This document shows, one piece after another, positions 51,330-60,122 of a stretch of 64,000 nt of DNA; the stretch's first letter is position 1; each line of letters starts with the position of its first letter. Where the stretch lies: assembly GCF_900110455.1 (NCBI RefSeq), contig NZ_FOIS01000003.1, positions 1 to 64,000 on the forward strand, read 5' to 3'. The notes beneath the pieces are model-generated. The model saw nothing but the letters and a program-made list of their open reading frames with translations, was not told the origin of the DNA and made no database searches. A program made the position numbers and the translations under genes. Origin of the DNA: Natrinema salifodinae. Its GTDB lineage: Archaea; Halobacteriota; Halobacteria; Halobacteriales; Natrialbaceae.

Positions 51330-52366
51330 CAATTCTCACCTCCGTCGCCGGATTCGCTTTCGCTTTCAGTTTCACTGTCGCTTTCGTTACCATCAGATCC
51401 ATCGGATTCGTTACCTTCGTCTTCCGCTGCGCCCGTCTCGATCGTGTAGGTCTCGTCGACCGGACCGGTCATGTCGAACTCCTCTTCGACCGGTTCGAAC
51501 TGATCGTTGGTGGGCGTGATCGTCACGTTGTACTCACCACCCTGTTCGATGTCGTTGATCTCGATCGAGCCGTTCTCGAAGTCGTCTGCCGTGTAACTCC
51601 GCTCGAAGTCCGTCTCCTGGTGTTCGAGGGTCATTTCGTAGCCCTCCGTCACCCGCTCTTCGTTCTCGTCTTCGAGCGTGAACGTCATGGTCAGCTGATC
51701 GTCCATCCACTGATCGAACTCTTCGGGCTCCATGACTTCGACCGTCCCGGTCATCTGCGTGTGATACTCGCCACAGAGCTCGTAACACTTGATGTCGTAC
51801 TGACCAGGTTCGTCGGCCTCGAACCACGTCTCGTCGTACTCGCCCGGAATCGCGTCGGCTTTCACCCGTTGATCGGGTATACCGAACGTGTGCCAGACGT
51901 CGCCCGAAGTCACCTGTAGCCAGACCCGCTCGCCGGCGGGGACCCGGAGGTTACTCGGTTCGATCCCGTTGTCGTACTCGAAGAACCAGGCGAAGCTGTC
52001 GCCGGTGACTTCGACTTCGAGCGCCTCCTCCTGTGCGGTGTCGCCGTCGCCGGGATCCTCGACGTACAGGAGCATCCCGTACGTCCAGATCACCAGCGAG
52101 ATGACGATAACGGCGCTGATGCCGAACGAGAGGAACAGTTTCTTGCCGCCCTTTCCGCCTGTCGGTAGCTCCCCGACGGATGGCAGATCCTCGTCGTCGC
52201 CGGCGTCGCCGGTGTCTCGGTACTTGTACGCGTTGTACAAGGTATACGAGACCACGACGATGCCGACGAGAGTGCCGAGTCCGAGGAAGACCAGAAAGAT
52301 CTCCTCGAACACGTCGACGCGGGTCTGCTGCATCGGGGCGATGAGTGCGCTGAAGATTGTATTCAT
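51329..52366 (-). CDS. coxB: Cytochrome c oxidase subunit II (CoxB)
   Basis: The ATG at 52366 gives 345 residues. Two N-terminal hydrophobic segments ([20 protein letters not shown] and [20 protein letters not shown]) anchor an extracellular cupredoxin domain with the CuA site [12 protein letters not shown] and the His of WHTFGIPDQ. After the CuA domain an unusual 110-residue acidic extension follows, ending in a Glu-Ser repeat. It accepts electrons from a blue copper or cytochrome donor. Confidence 0.94.
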   Translation of the reverse strand: MNTIFSALIAPMQQTRVDVFEEIFLVFLGLGTLVGIVVVSYTLYNAYKYRDTGDAGDDEDLPSVGELPTGGKGGKKLFLSFGISAVIVISLVIWTYGMLLYVEDPGDGDTAQEEALEVEVTGDSFAWFFEYDNGIEPSNLRVPAGERVWLQVTSGDVWHTFGIPDQRVKADAIPGEYDETWFEADEPGQYDIKCYELCGEYHTQMTGTVEVMEPEEFDQWMDDQLTMTFTLEDENEERVTEGYEMTLEHQETDFERSYTADDFENGSIEINDIEQGGEYNVTITPTNDQFEPVEEEFDMTGPVDETYTIETGAAEDEGNESDGSDGNESDSETESESESGDGGEN

Positions 52367-52718
52367 CTCTTTTTGAAGGCCGGTTATATGTCGGACGATG
52401 GTTGCTGGGTGCACTTATCTATTTGGAAACCGCCCGGACGAGGCCGTACGTCGTCTGCTAGGGCGCGAATCGCGCTGACTCCCTCGTCGTCGGTCTCCGT
52501 CGATGCTACTCCATCACCGTGTCGTTAGCGTGGACGACCTTTTCTTTATCGTTGTGCCGCTCAAACCGGTCCCCTCGACGGACGATCCGCTCGATATTGC
52601 GGCGAACGTGTTCGTCTGGACGGTCGGATGGCGGCCGAAAGCGCGCGGACTTCACGCGGATGCGGCGGGTGTTTCGGACGATCCATCGGCGCCCGACACC
52701 TCGCGCGCACAGCACGTG
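52367..52718. other. Intergenic region upstream of coxB
   Basis: About 350 bases. TATA-like candidates on the minus strand are CATATAACC (near 52385-52394) and AAATAGATAAG (near 52417-52428), giving either a near-leaderless or a 30-base-leader transcript for coxB. Short frames in all phases are Arg-rich and overlapping, and I reject them. No structured RNA recognised. Confidence 0.5.
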
Positions 52719-53171
52719 TTAGAGTTCGACGATCCAGACGCGCACCGTCGACGGAAGGTCGTACACGTCGAGAAAGACCGCGTCGATGAACTGGGCGATC
52801 CGGTTCGGATCCGCTTTTGCGCTGATCCGGACGTTGACTCCGTCGGCCTCCTCGGGACGAGTCAGGTCGTCGATCTTGAAGGCGGGGAACTCTCCTAAGG
52901 CGTCCTTTAGCGCGTCGAGTTCGTCGTCCGTACAGTCGAGGTTGATCGTTCCGTCGGCGAACTGGATCCAGGGGATTCCCACCTCGGCTGCCGAATCCGA
53001 TTCGTCGTCGGATTCGAGGGTCGCGCCCTCGTCGTCCGCATCTCCGTCGCCGAGTACATCGGCGTCGACCTCGAGCGTCAGGAATCCGCTGCCGCGCTTT
53101 CGGTGAGCGGTGATAGCGTCGACGTACAGTTTCCGTCGTTCGGCGGGGTCGGCCGCGTCGAAGCGAGTCAT
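52719..53171 (-). CDS. Conserved haloarchaeal protein of unknown function
   Basis: The 150-residue protein begins MTRFDAADPAERRKLYVDAI and has an acidic middle (residues about 40-65) between two folded parts: GSGFLTLEVDADVL and TINLDCTDDELDALKDALGE, EADGVNVRISAKADPNRIAQ, VRVWIVEL. No motif recognised. It is divergent from adk and shares a promoter region with it. Confidence 0.65.
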   Translation of the reverse strand: MTRFDAADPAERRKLYVDAITAHRKRGSGFLTLEVDADVLGDGDADDEGATLESDDESDSAAEVGIPWIQFADGTINLDCTDDELDALKDALGEFPAFKIDDLTRPEEADGVNVRISAKADPNRIAQFIDAVFLDVYDLPSTVRVWIVEL

Positions 53172-53193
53172 ACTCGGACGGATGTGCCCGATT

Positions 53194-53207
53194 CTTTAAG
53201 CCTTTAT
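53194..53207. promoter_or_regulatory. Shared divergent promoter of adk and the 52719 gene
   Basis: The stretch CTTTAAGCCTTTAT contains TATA-like elements on both strands. It lies about 28 bases upstream of the adk ATG at 53231 and about 25 bases upstream of the divergent ATG at 53171, so both genes should be transcribed without leaders. Confidence 0.55.
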
Positions 53208-53230
53208 GTGCCGCCCATGAACGCCTCCGT

Positions 53231-53866
53231 ATGGCACAGCCACGAATCCTGATCCTGGGTGCGCCCGGCGCAGGAAAGGGGACCCAGAGCGCAAAGATCA
53301 TCGAGGAGTTCGACGTCGACCACATCACCACCGGCGACGCCTTGCGGTCGAACAAGGAGATGGACATCTCCGACATGGACACCGAGTACGACACGCCAGG
53401 CGAGTACATGGACCGCGGCGAACTCGTCCCCGACGACGTCGTCAACGCCATCGTCGACGAGGCGCTCAGCCAGGCCGACGGCTTCGTCCTCGACGGCTAC
53501 CCGCGCAACTTAGACCAGGCCGAAGAGCTCGAGGACATGACCGACCTCAACATCGTGCTCTACCTCGACGTCACCGAGGAGGAACTCGTCCACCGACTGA
53601 CGGGCCGCCGACTCGACCCCGAAACGGGCGATATCTACCACGTCGAGTACAATCCGCCGGAGGACCCTGAGGTCGAGGAACGACTCGTCCAGCGCGACGA
53701 CGACACCGAAGAGACGGTCAAAGAACGCCTGTCGGTCTTCCGCGAGAACACCGAACCGGTCATCGAGTACTACGAGGACCAGGGCGACCTCGAGCGAGTC
53801 GACGGCGACCAGGCGCCCAACGAGGTCTGGGAGGACGTGAAGGCGACGATCGAAGACGCCGCGTAA
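53231..53866 (+). CDS. adk: Adenylate kinase
   Basis: The 211-residue protein has the P-loop ILGAPGAGKGTQSAKIIEEF, the AMP-binding segments HITTGDALRSNKEM and DGYPRNLDQAEEL, and the lid region (GRRLDPETGDIYHVEYNPPE). It catalyses AMP + ATP to 2 ADP. Long-type adenylate kinase normally has a Cys-bound zinc lid; here the lid lacks Cys. Confidence 0.97.
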   Translation: MAQPRILILGAPGAGKGTQSAKIIEEFDVDHITTGDALRSNKEMDISDMDTEYDTPGEYMDRGELVPDDVVNAIVDEALSQADGFVLDGYPRNLDQAEELEDMTDLNIVLYLDVTEEELVHRLTGRRLDPETGDIYHVEYNPPEDPEVEERLVQRDDDTEETVKERLSVFRENTEPVIEYYEDQGDLERVDGDQAPNEVWEDVKATIEDAA

Positions 53867-53873
53867 TCTGCTG

Positions 53874-55406
53874 TTAATTGTTTTTGACGTCGACTTTGTG
53901 TTCGGCGATATTGAGGTACGTGAGCTGCGGTGGGAGGCTGCTTGGGTCGGGATACACATCTATGTCGGCGTCTTGAAGGTCTTCATCGTATTCGAAGTCG
54001 ATACTGCCGCCGCCTCCCTGGAGGTCCACAGAAGACGCGACTAACGAACCGTAGAAACTGGGGTTCGAATGGAAGCACACTTGGTCCTTACAGCTGCTAC
54101 GTTTCGACCAATTTTCGTCGGTTCCTCCTGCGTAGAGCACGCCTTCGAATCTCGCCTTTCCGCCGGATCCGAAGTCGATTTCCGAATTTGAAGAGACGGT
54201 CATCTGTATTACGGTTGCATCTTCGTTCACTTCACATCCCTCTACCGTCACACAGGTTTTCCCACCGTTCCGAGCATTGTAATCGCCTTTCACATAAACC
54301 CGTAAACTGTTCCCGTCCTCGTAATCACTTACGGTTATCATTTTCTCCTTATCGTCCGAGGAGATACTTCCGTTAACAACGAGCGTCGCGTTCCCCTCAG
54401 AAAGAGAGAAATCGAGATGGCCGTTTTCCTTTATCTCTTCGGCAAAGTAAACCCCGTCACTGACGCTATCGTTTCGCTCAGTTACTTCACCGAGATATGT
54501 GACCTTCTCCCCGTCCAATTCGCCGTCCGGCGGCGCCGTTTCATTTATCAATCGATCTATCTCTTCAGATAGTGGCGGGAAAGCCGCCTGTTCGGTCATG
54601 TTCTCGTCGATATCGACACCGTTTGACGCGTTGAAATCGTTAGCGTAGATAGCACCCGTTCTAAATGCGTCCGAAATATCTCGGTATCCAAATTCGGCTC
54701 TTACAACACCAGTGTCGTTATTTGGGTACGTTTTGACGTCTCGAACCGCCGTCGGACCACCCTGTTGCTCGAAGTATTCCTCCCACCCCCGATAGTATTG
54801 GCTCGTAACTGTGATCGTCACCGAGTCATTTTCGACGAGCGTAGCGTCGTGGAGCGGATCCGTTTTATTGTGATTGATATAGACATCGCCGGAATGGAGA
54901 TCCTCTTCGTCACCGATGTTAACTACCGGTAGCGTTAGCGTTTCCGTCTCAGCGCTGTAGGTGATCGGCGGTGCGGAGACGACTCGCGTTTCTTCACCCG
55001 TTTCGCTGAAGACACCGCCCGCCTGATAAGCAATTCTGCTTCCGTCGTTTCCTTCGTATTCGATCGCACCAATAGATATGTTTTCGCTTACATTACCGCC
55101 TTCAATCTGGAGCTTTCCTGTATCGGTCATCACGACTGCTCCGTTTTGACCGACTGCGAGATCCATCGCCTGAGGAACGTCGTCGTTTGTCGAGGTTGTC
55201 GACATTTTCTGGCTCAACTCGACGAACGATTGCTCAACCTGTTCTCGTTCGGATTGTTGTTCTGCAGCAGACATGGCGTCCCCAGCGAAAAGAAGAACGC
55301 CAACGCTGATGGTTGCAACCATTCCAATTAACAACACGACGCCGATCAGCGTCGACTGGCCCCGTGCCGACAATAGAGATGATGTGTCATCCTGGCGAAA
55401 ACCCAT
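53874..55406 (-). CDS. Type IV pilin-like secreted protein with polymer-type C terminus (DUF7289/DUF7305-like)
   Basis: The 510-residue protein has an N-terminal hydrophobic segment (RGQSTLIGVVLLIGMVATIS) directly after a short basic stretch, as in haloarchaeal pilin-like DUF7289 proteins. The long middle is beta-rich and the C terminus (GKARFEGVLYAGGTDENW, FYGSLVASSVDLQGGG) resembles DUF7305 repeats. GC is well below its neighbours and codon use differs, suggesting transfer. It lies on the strand opposite to adk and the DUF106 gene, between two genes that are adjacent in many archaea. It is probably a surface component. Confidence 0.72.
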   Translation of the reverse strand: MGFRQDDTSSLLSARGQSTLIGVVLLIGMVATISVGVLLFAGDAMSAAEQQSEREQVEQSFVELSQKMSTTSTNDDVPQAMDLAVGQNGAVVMTDTGKLQIEGGNVSENISIGAIEYEGNDGSRIAYQAGGVFSETGEETRVVSAPPITYSAETETLTLPVVNIGDEEDLHSGDVYINHNKTDPLHDATLVENDSVTITVTSQYYRGWEEYFEQQGGPTAVRDVKTYPNNDTGVVRAEFGYRDISDAFRTGAIYANDFNASNGVDIDENMTEQAAFPPLSEEIDRLINETAPPDGELDGEKVTYLGEVTERNDSVSDGVYFAEEIKENGHLDFSLSEGNATLVVNGSISSDDKEKMITVSDYEDGNSLRVYVKGDYNARNGGKTCVTVEGCEVNEDATVIQMTVSSNSEIDFGSGGKARFEGVLYAGGTDENWSKRSSCKDQVCFHSNPSFYGSLVASSVDLQGGGGSIDFEYDEDLQDADIDVYPDPSSLPPQLTYLNIAEHKVDVKNN

Positions 55407-55430
55407 GTTCTCGCTATTGAAATAATTCCC

Positions 55431-55440
55431 TATAAATTGT
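55431..55440 (-). promoter_or_regulatory. TATA box of the pilin-like gene
   Basis: The minus-strand sequence ACAATTTATA lies about 28 bases upstream of the ATG at 55406, predicting a leaderless transcript. Confidence 0.6.
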
Positions 55441-55635
55441 TCGGCTGATTCAACACTTCAAGATCGTTCGTTTCAAATGGTCAAGAGGATGGGCTGAAAC
55501 AGTGGACCAACATCATATTCGATGAAATAGAGAACAGCAAAGAGTCTCGGTCGAAATACCAATAAATTATCAATTCCTATTACTACCGTGACTTAGCTCG
55601 ATCGGACGCGTGCTCGTTTCCATCGAAGAAAACAC

Positions 55636-55643
55636 TTGTATAC
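55636..55643 (+). promoter_or_regulatory. TATA box of the EMC3/DUF106 gene
   Basis: TTGTATAC lies about 27 bases upstream of the ATG at 55667, predicting a leaderless transcript. Confidence 0.6.
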
Positions 55644-55666
55644 CGGACGCCGCCTAGCACAAGCAG

Positions 55667-56620
55667 ATGACGCGTACAGCCGAGAAGATCGACGCCCTGG
55701 TCCGCGAGGATTCCTCGATGGCGGATGCGCTCGAGTCCATCCGCGAGGAAGCCGACAGGAACGGCGGTGAGGTCCAGTGGGCCGACGTCAGCGACGAGTT
55801 AACCAGCGGACAGTGGGGGCGGCTGATCGAGAAGGGTGTGTTAGTCGACGGCGACGAGGGATTCGAGATCGCCGATCGCGAGGCCTACGACCAGGCCTTG
55901 GACGGCGACGGGAGCGGAACGAGTGCCGCCACCGACATCGACATCGACGAAGATGAATCGAGTTGGTCCCAGTGGGACAAGATCGCCGGCGTCGCCGCGC
56001 TGTTGTTGATGCCCGGCTACTGGTTCGACTCGGTCCAGAACGTCGTCGGCAGCACGGTCAACACCGTCCTCGGTCCGCTCGACGCGGCGCTCCCGTTCTA
56101 CGCCGTGATCCTTTCGGTCGCGCTGATCACCGGTCTCTACTCGTCGCTGCTCCAGGCGAATCTGATGGACGCCGATCGGATGGCCAAGTACCAAGAGCGG
56201 ATGAAGGCCGTCCAGGAGGAGCAACAGGAGATCCGCGAACGAAAGAAGGAAGCCGAGGAGCGCGGCGCGAGCGACGCCGAAATCGAGCGCATCGAGAACG
56301 AACTCGAACGCGCCCGCGAGGAACAGATGGAGGCCATGGCGGACAACCTCGGGATGTTCAAAGAGCAGTTCCGTCCGATGGTCTGGATCATGCTCCTGAC
56401 GATCCCGCTGTTCCTCTGGATGTACTGGAAGATCCGGACGGGCGGGATCGGCGGCGCCGAACAGATCGTCGTGATGCCCCTCGTCGGCGAGATCCAGTGG
56501 CAGGAAGGGGTGCTCGGTCCGATGCAGGCGTGGATCGTTTGGTACTTCCTGTGCTCGATGGGCTTCTCCCAGCTGCTGCGTAAATCGCTGAACATCGACA
56601 TGTCGCCGTCGACCGCCTGA
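55667..56620 (+). CDS. EMC3/TMCO1-type membrane insertase (DUF106)
   Basis: The 317-residue protein has an N-terminal acidic region, then three hydrophobic segments separated by a long coiled-coil hairpin: the segment [20 protein letters not shown], a Glu/Arg-rich coiled coil (residues about 170-230, [20 protein letters not shown]), and [18 protein letters not shown] with a final segment [17 protein letters not shown]. This is the archaeal Oxa1-superfamily insertase (DUF106) found beside adk and cmk in archaea. It assists membrane protein insertion alongside SecY. Confidence 0.93.
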   Translation: MTRTAEKIDALVREDSSMADALESIREEADRNGGEVQWADVSDELTSGQWGRLIEKGVLVDGDEGFEIADREAYDQALDGDGSGTSAATDIDIDEDESSWSQWDKIAGVAALLLMPGYWFDSVQNVVGSTVNTVLGPLDAALPFYAVILSVALITGLYSSLLQANLMDADRMAKYQERMKAVQEEQQEIRERKKEAEERGASDAEIERIENELERAREEQMEAMADNLGMFKEQFRPMVWIMLLTIPLFLWMYWKIRTGGIGGAEQIVVMPLVGEIQWQEGVLGPMQAWIVWYFLCSMGFSQLLRKSLNIDMSPSTA

Positions 56621-56769
56621 TCAGGCAGTTGGGATCGACCCGCCGATCGGCGACGTGCCGATCGCCGTCCGACTTTCCTCGCTCACGTCGACTTCGTCGC
56701 CGCGGCCGCGGTCAGCGTCCGCGCTCACGGATTCAAAACCCATTTTACCCGCCCGGTCGCAGAGCGAGT

Positions 56770-57345
56770 ATGTTACTCACCGTCTCCGGCCCGCCGGGAA
56801 GCGGGAAGAGCACGACCGCGGAGTTGCTCGCCGACGCCTTCGATCTCGACCACGTCAGCGGCGGTGACATCTTCCGCGAGCTAGCCGACGAGCGCGGCTA
56901 CACGCCGCTGGAGTTCAACAAGCTCGCCGAGGAAAACGACCAGATCGATCGCGATCTCGATCGGCGGCTTCGCGAAATCGCCGTCGAGGAGGACGACTTG
57001 GTCCTCGAATCGCGACTCGCCGGCTGGCTCGCGGGCGACCAGGCGGACTTTCGCTTCTGGCTGGACGCGCCGGCACGGGTCCGCGGCGAGCGGATCGCCG
57101 AGCGCGAGGACAAGGACCCCGAGCGGGCGACCGAGGAGACCAAAGCCCGCGAGGCCAGCGAAGCCCAGCGCTACGAGGAGTACTACGGGATCGATATTCG
57201 CGATCTGACGATCTACGACCTGTCGGTGAACACGGCCCGCTGGGAGCCCGCCGCCGTCCTCGACATGCTCGTCACCGCCGTCGAGCGCTACGAGGCCGAC
57301 GGCGACGAAGGGCAGGCCCTCGTCAACACCGACTACGAGTTCTAA
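56770..57345 (+). CDS. cmk: Cytidylate kinase
   Basis: The ATG at 56770 gives 191 residues with P-loop [20 protein letters not shown], then [20 protein letters not shown] and [20 protein letters not shown]. The product phosphorylates CMP and dCMP. It ends at the base where the cbf5 ATG begins and follows the DUF106 gene, the conserved archaeal order. Confidence 0.95.
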   Translation: MLLTVSGPPGSGKSTTAELLADAFDLDHVSGGDIFRELADERGYTPLEFNKLAEENDQIDRDLDRRLREIAVEEDDLVLESRLAGWLAGDQADFRFWLDAPARVRGERIAEREDKDPERATEETKAREASEAQRYEEYYGIDIRDLTIYDLSVNTARWEPAAVLDMLVTAVERYEADGDEGQALVNTDYEF

Positions 57346-58277
57346 TGTCCCGGTCCCCGTCCCCGTCGCCGACCCTGCGCGGTCCACCGGCGGAGCGCTC
57401 GCCCGCGGAACTACTCACCTTCGGGGTCGTCAACCTCGACAAGCCGCCCGGCCCTTCCTCGCATCAGGTCAGCGGCTGGCTGCGCGACATCGTCGCCGAG
57501 ACGCTGGCCGACGCCGGCGCCGACGCGACGATCGACCGCGCCGCCCACGCGGGCACGCTCGACCCGAAGGTGACCGGCTGTCTCCCGGTCATGCTGGGCG
57601 ACGCGACCAGGCTCGCGCAGGTCTTCCTCGAGGGCGGGAAGGAGTACGTCGCCGTCCTCGAATGTCACGCGCCGGTGCCCGCCGACGCCGAGTCGGTCGT
57701 CGCCGAGTTCGAGGGGCCGATCTACCAGAAGCCGCCGCGCAAGAGCGCGGTGTCCCGTCGCCTGCGCGTGCGCGAGATTTACGATTTGGAAGTGCTCGAA
57801 GCCGAGGAGCGACGGCTCCTCCTGCGGATCCGCTGCGAGAGCGGCACCTACGTCCGGAAGCTCTGTCACGACCTGGGCCTGGCGCTTGGCACCGGCGCCC
57901 ATATGGGCCACCTGCGCCGGACGGCGACGGATCCCTTCGACGACCGAACGCTCCACAGCGCCCACGAGTTTGTCGACGCCCTGGAATTCTGGCTCGAGGA
58001 CGACGATCCTGAGCCGCTGTACGACGTCGTCGATCCCGCCGAGCGGATTCTCGAGGGCATCCCGAGCGTCGTGATCGCCGAGAGCGCGGCCCGCCAGGTG
58101 GCCGAAGGCGCGCCGGTCTACGCGCCAGGCGTGCTCGAAGTCGACGACGCAATCGACCGGGGATCGCTGGTGGCCTGCTACACGCCGAACGGCGCAGCGA
58201 TCTGCCTCGGCGAGGTGGTCGGATCGCCGGACGCCGACAGCGGCGTCGTGGTCGATCTGGAGCGCGTGTTGGTCTGA
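57345..58277 (+). CDS. cbf5: tRNA/rRNA pseudouridine synthase Cbf5 (TruB family)
   Basis: The 310-residue protein has the catalytic Asp motif AAHAGTLDPKVTGCLP (residues about 66-81), the segment FEGPIYQKPPRKSAVSRRL, and a C-terminal PUA domain (residues about 230-310, EGIPSVVIAESAARQVAEGA). In archaea it guides pseudouridylation with H/ACA RNAs and also makes pseudouridine 55 in tRNA. It overlaps cmk by one base. Confidence 0.95.
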   Translation: MSRSPSPSPTLRGPPAERSPAELLTFGVVNLDKPPGPSSHQVSGWLRDIVAETLADAGADATIDRAAHAGTLDPKVTGCLPVMLGDATRLAQVFLEGGKEYVAVLECHAPVPADAESVVAEFEGPIYQKPPRKSAVSRRLRVREIYDLEVLEAEERRLLLRIRCESGTYVRKLCHDLGLALGTGAHMGHLRRTATDPFDDRTLHSAHEFVDALEFWLEDDDPEPLYDVVDPAERILEGIPSVVIAESAARQVAEGAPVYAPGVLEVDDAIDRGSLVACYTPNGAAICLGEVVGSPDADSGVVVDLERVLV

Positions 58278-58353
58278 GCCATCAGGCGTTCGAAGGATGG
58301 AGAACGATCGAGTGCGGTTCGGAACCTGATGCCACACCGCTATCGAAACGACA

Positions 58354-58362
58354 CCCTTAAAC
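58354..58362 (+). promoter_or_regulatory. TATA box of the tRNA-Pro gene
   Basis: CCCTTAAAC lies about 30 bases upstream of the tRNA-Pro 5' end at 58388. Confidence 0.55.
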
Positions 58363-58387
58363 GGAAGACGGGCATTGATCAACGTAC

Positions 58388-58458
58388 GGGACCGTGGGGT
58401 AGTGGTATCCTCTGCGGATGGGGTCCGTAGGACCCGAGTTCAATTCTCGGCGGTCCCA
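58388..58458 (+). tRNA. tRNA-Pro (anticodon GGG)
   Basis: A 71-nt cloverleaf: acceptor GGGACCG paired with CGGTCCC, discriminator A at 58458, anticodon stem TGCGG/CCGTA (one G-U pair) and loop ATGGGGT with anticodon GGG. The T arm CCGAG-TTCAATT-CTCGG is perfect. No intron and no encoded CCA. Confidence 0.95.
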
Positions 58459-58649
58459 CTCCAAATTCTCTAAGCATTCAACTCTTAGCCGCTCAGCCAT
58501 CTGAAACACCCGTAGATCTGATTCTCGAGTTTGGGTCGACCTGAATAGCCGACCGGCTACCGTGGGAGAGACGGCGTCGCGCCTACTTCAGACCGATACT
58601 CGACCGTTCTCCGCTTTCCTAAGGCACAACCGCAGAAAGACGCTTCCGG

Positions 58650-59936
58650 TCACCCGTCGACGGTGACCTGCGACGTCGACGGGGTGAACAGGTGCTCGTC
58701 GAGATAGGCCCAGTCGTCGAAGTCCGCCGAGCGGGTGCCTGACGAGTACCCGTAGTAGTCCGCCGGCGCGTTGTAGTTCATGACGCTCGGATACTGCCAG
58801 AAGCGGTACTCGCGGGAGTCGACGCCCTCGAAATCGGTATTCGACAGGCCGAGCGAGTGCCCCAGTTCGTGCATCACGGTTGTCCCCGTCGCGTCGGGAC
58901 GGGCCTGATCCTCGACCATCATCGTCCCGAGTCCGGCCTTACCGATGACGTTCGTCGTCCCCGAGTCGCCGGCGACGTCCTCGACGATGACCAGGTAGTG
59001 ATAGCCTTGGCCGGCGCGATCGAAGTACTGCGATCGGTAGCGGGCCAGTTCGCCGGCGTCGGTCGAGGAGTCCCACGGAATCGACTCATCGAATTCGAAG
59101 TGAAGGGCCGCGCCGGTCGAACCGTCCGGGTTTTCGAGGGGCGCGTCTGCGAACGCCGAGACGATTTCGTCGACCTCGTCGCGGTCGAAGTCGGTCCGTT
59201 CCATGGTGTCGACTTCGACGTAGATGTTCGTCCTGAGCGGATCGGCGTCGGGAAAGAGGTTTCGTCGGTGGACCTCCGTCCCGTCCGAGAGGCCGTCGCC
59301 GTCGGTGTCCGCGACCGCCGGATCGGTGCCGTGCTCGTGGACCTCCGCGCCGTCCGCCAGGCCGTCGTCGTCCGTATCCGAGTCGGTCGGATCGGTCTCG
59401 TGCTCGCGGAGTTCGACCCCGTCGTCAAGCCCGTCCTCGTCGGTATCCGCGATCGCGGGATCGGTGCCGTACTCGTCGAGTTCGTTGCCGTCTGCGAGCC
59501 CGTCGCGGTCGGAATCGGCCGCGGTCGGGTCGGTGTCGTGCCTGCGGACTTCAGCGCGATCGGAGAGCCCATCGCCGTCCGTATCGGAGTCGGTCGGATC
59601 GGTCCCGTACTCGTCGACCTCGACCCCGTCCGCTACGCCGTCCCCGTCCGTATCAGAGTCGAGCGGGTCCGTCCCGAGATCGAGCACTTCCCGGCCGTCC
59701 GCCAGGCCGTCGCCGTCGCTGTCGGCCGCGGTCGGATCGGTTCCGAACCGAGCTTCGTTGCCGTCGTCGAGCCCGTCGCCGTCGGTGTCGGCGTCGAAAA
59801 CGGCAGTTCCGTCGCGCACTTCGGTCACTGTCGCCACCCCGTCGCCGTCCGGATCGGCGATCGGTTCCACACCGACGATGCCCGCCGCGAGGAGGCCGAC
59901 GACGAGCACGATCGCGACGAGGGAAATGGATCGCAT
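58650..59936 (-). CDS. Secreted zinc metalloprotease with TSP3-type calcium repeats
   Basis: The ATG at 59936 gives 428 residues. A hydrophobic segment (ISLVAIVLVVGLLAAGIVGV) acts as signal peptide or anchor. Residues about 30-225 hold nine Asp-rich repeats of the form DTDGDGLDDG spaced 17-18 residues, the thrombospondin type 3 / dockerin-like calcium motif. The catalytic part has HELGHSLGLSN near residue 355-365, a metzincin-type HExxHxxGxx(N/D), and a Met-turn SVMNYN. It should act outside the cell on proteins. The same long open frame continuing through the neighbouring Lhr gene is antisense artefact. Confidence 0.85.
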   Translation of the reverse strand: MRSISLVAIVLVVGLLAAGIVGVEPIADPDGDGVATVTEVRDGTAVFDADTDGDGLDDGNEARFGTDPTAADSDGDGLADGREVLDLGTDPLDSDTDGDGVADGVEVDEYGTDPTDSDTDGDGLSDRAEVRRHDTDPTAADSDRDGLADGNELDEYGTDPAIADTDEDGLDDGVELREHETDPTDSDTDDDGLADGAEVHEHGTDPAVADTDGDGLSDGTEVHRRNLFPDADPLRTNIYVEVDTMERTDFDRDEVDEIVSAFADAPLENPDGSTGAALHFEFDESIPWDSSTDAGELARYRSQYFDRAGQGYHYLVIVEDVAGDSGTTNVIGKAGLGTMMVEDQARPDATGTTVMHELGHSLGLSNTDFEGVDSREYRFWQYPSVMNYNAPADYYGYSSGTRSADFDDWAYLDEHLFTPSTSQVTVDG

Positions 59937-60122
59937 TTCCCGAACGTCGCGAACGCAGGGATAACTACGTTGTGGCTCTCGTGACTGTTCCCCGATGTGG
60001 TAGTTCCGGTACTGCGAGGGTATCGAATCGCGCTCCGTTAGGCCGCGGCCCGCTCGAGGGGGGCGTTCACTTTCACCCCGCTGTCCAAACCCTCTTACAC
60101 GCCGGTCCCCCAGCCAACGATA

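Noticed and set aside
52506-52715. A 69-codon minus-strand frame upstream of coxB
   Set aside because: Strongly basic composition with no similarity to haloarchaeal proteins; the region is better explained as the coxB promoter.
59280-59800. Possible CRISPR-like regular repeats with about 50-base spacing
   Set aside because: The periodicity comes from the translated TSP3-type calcium repeats of the metalloprotease; units vary in sequence and lie in frame.
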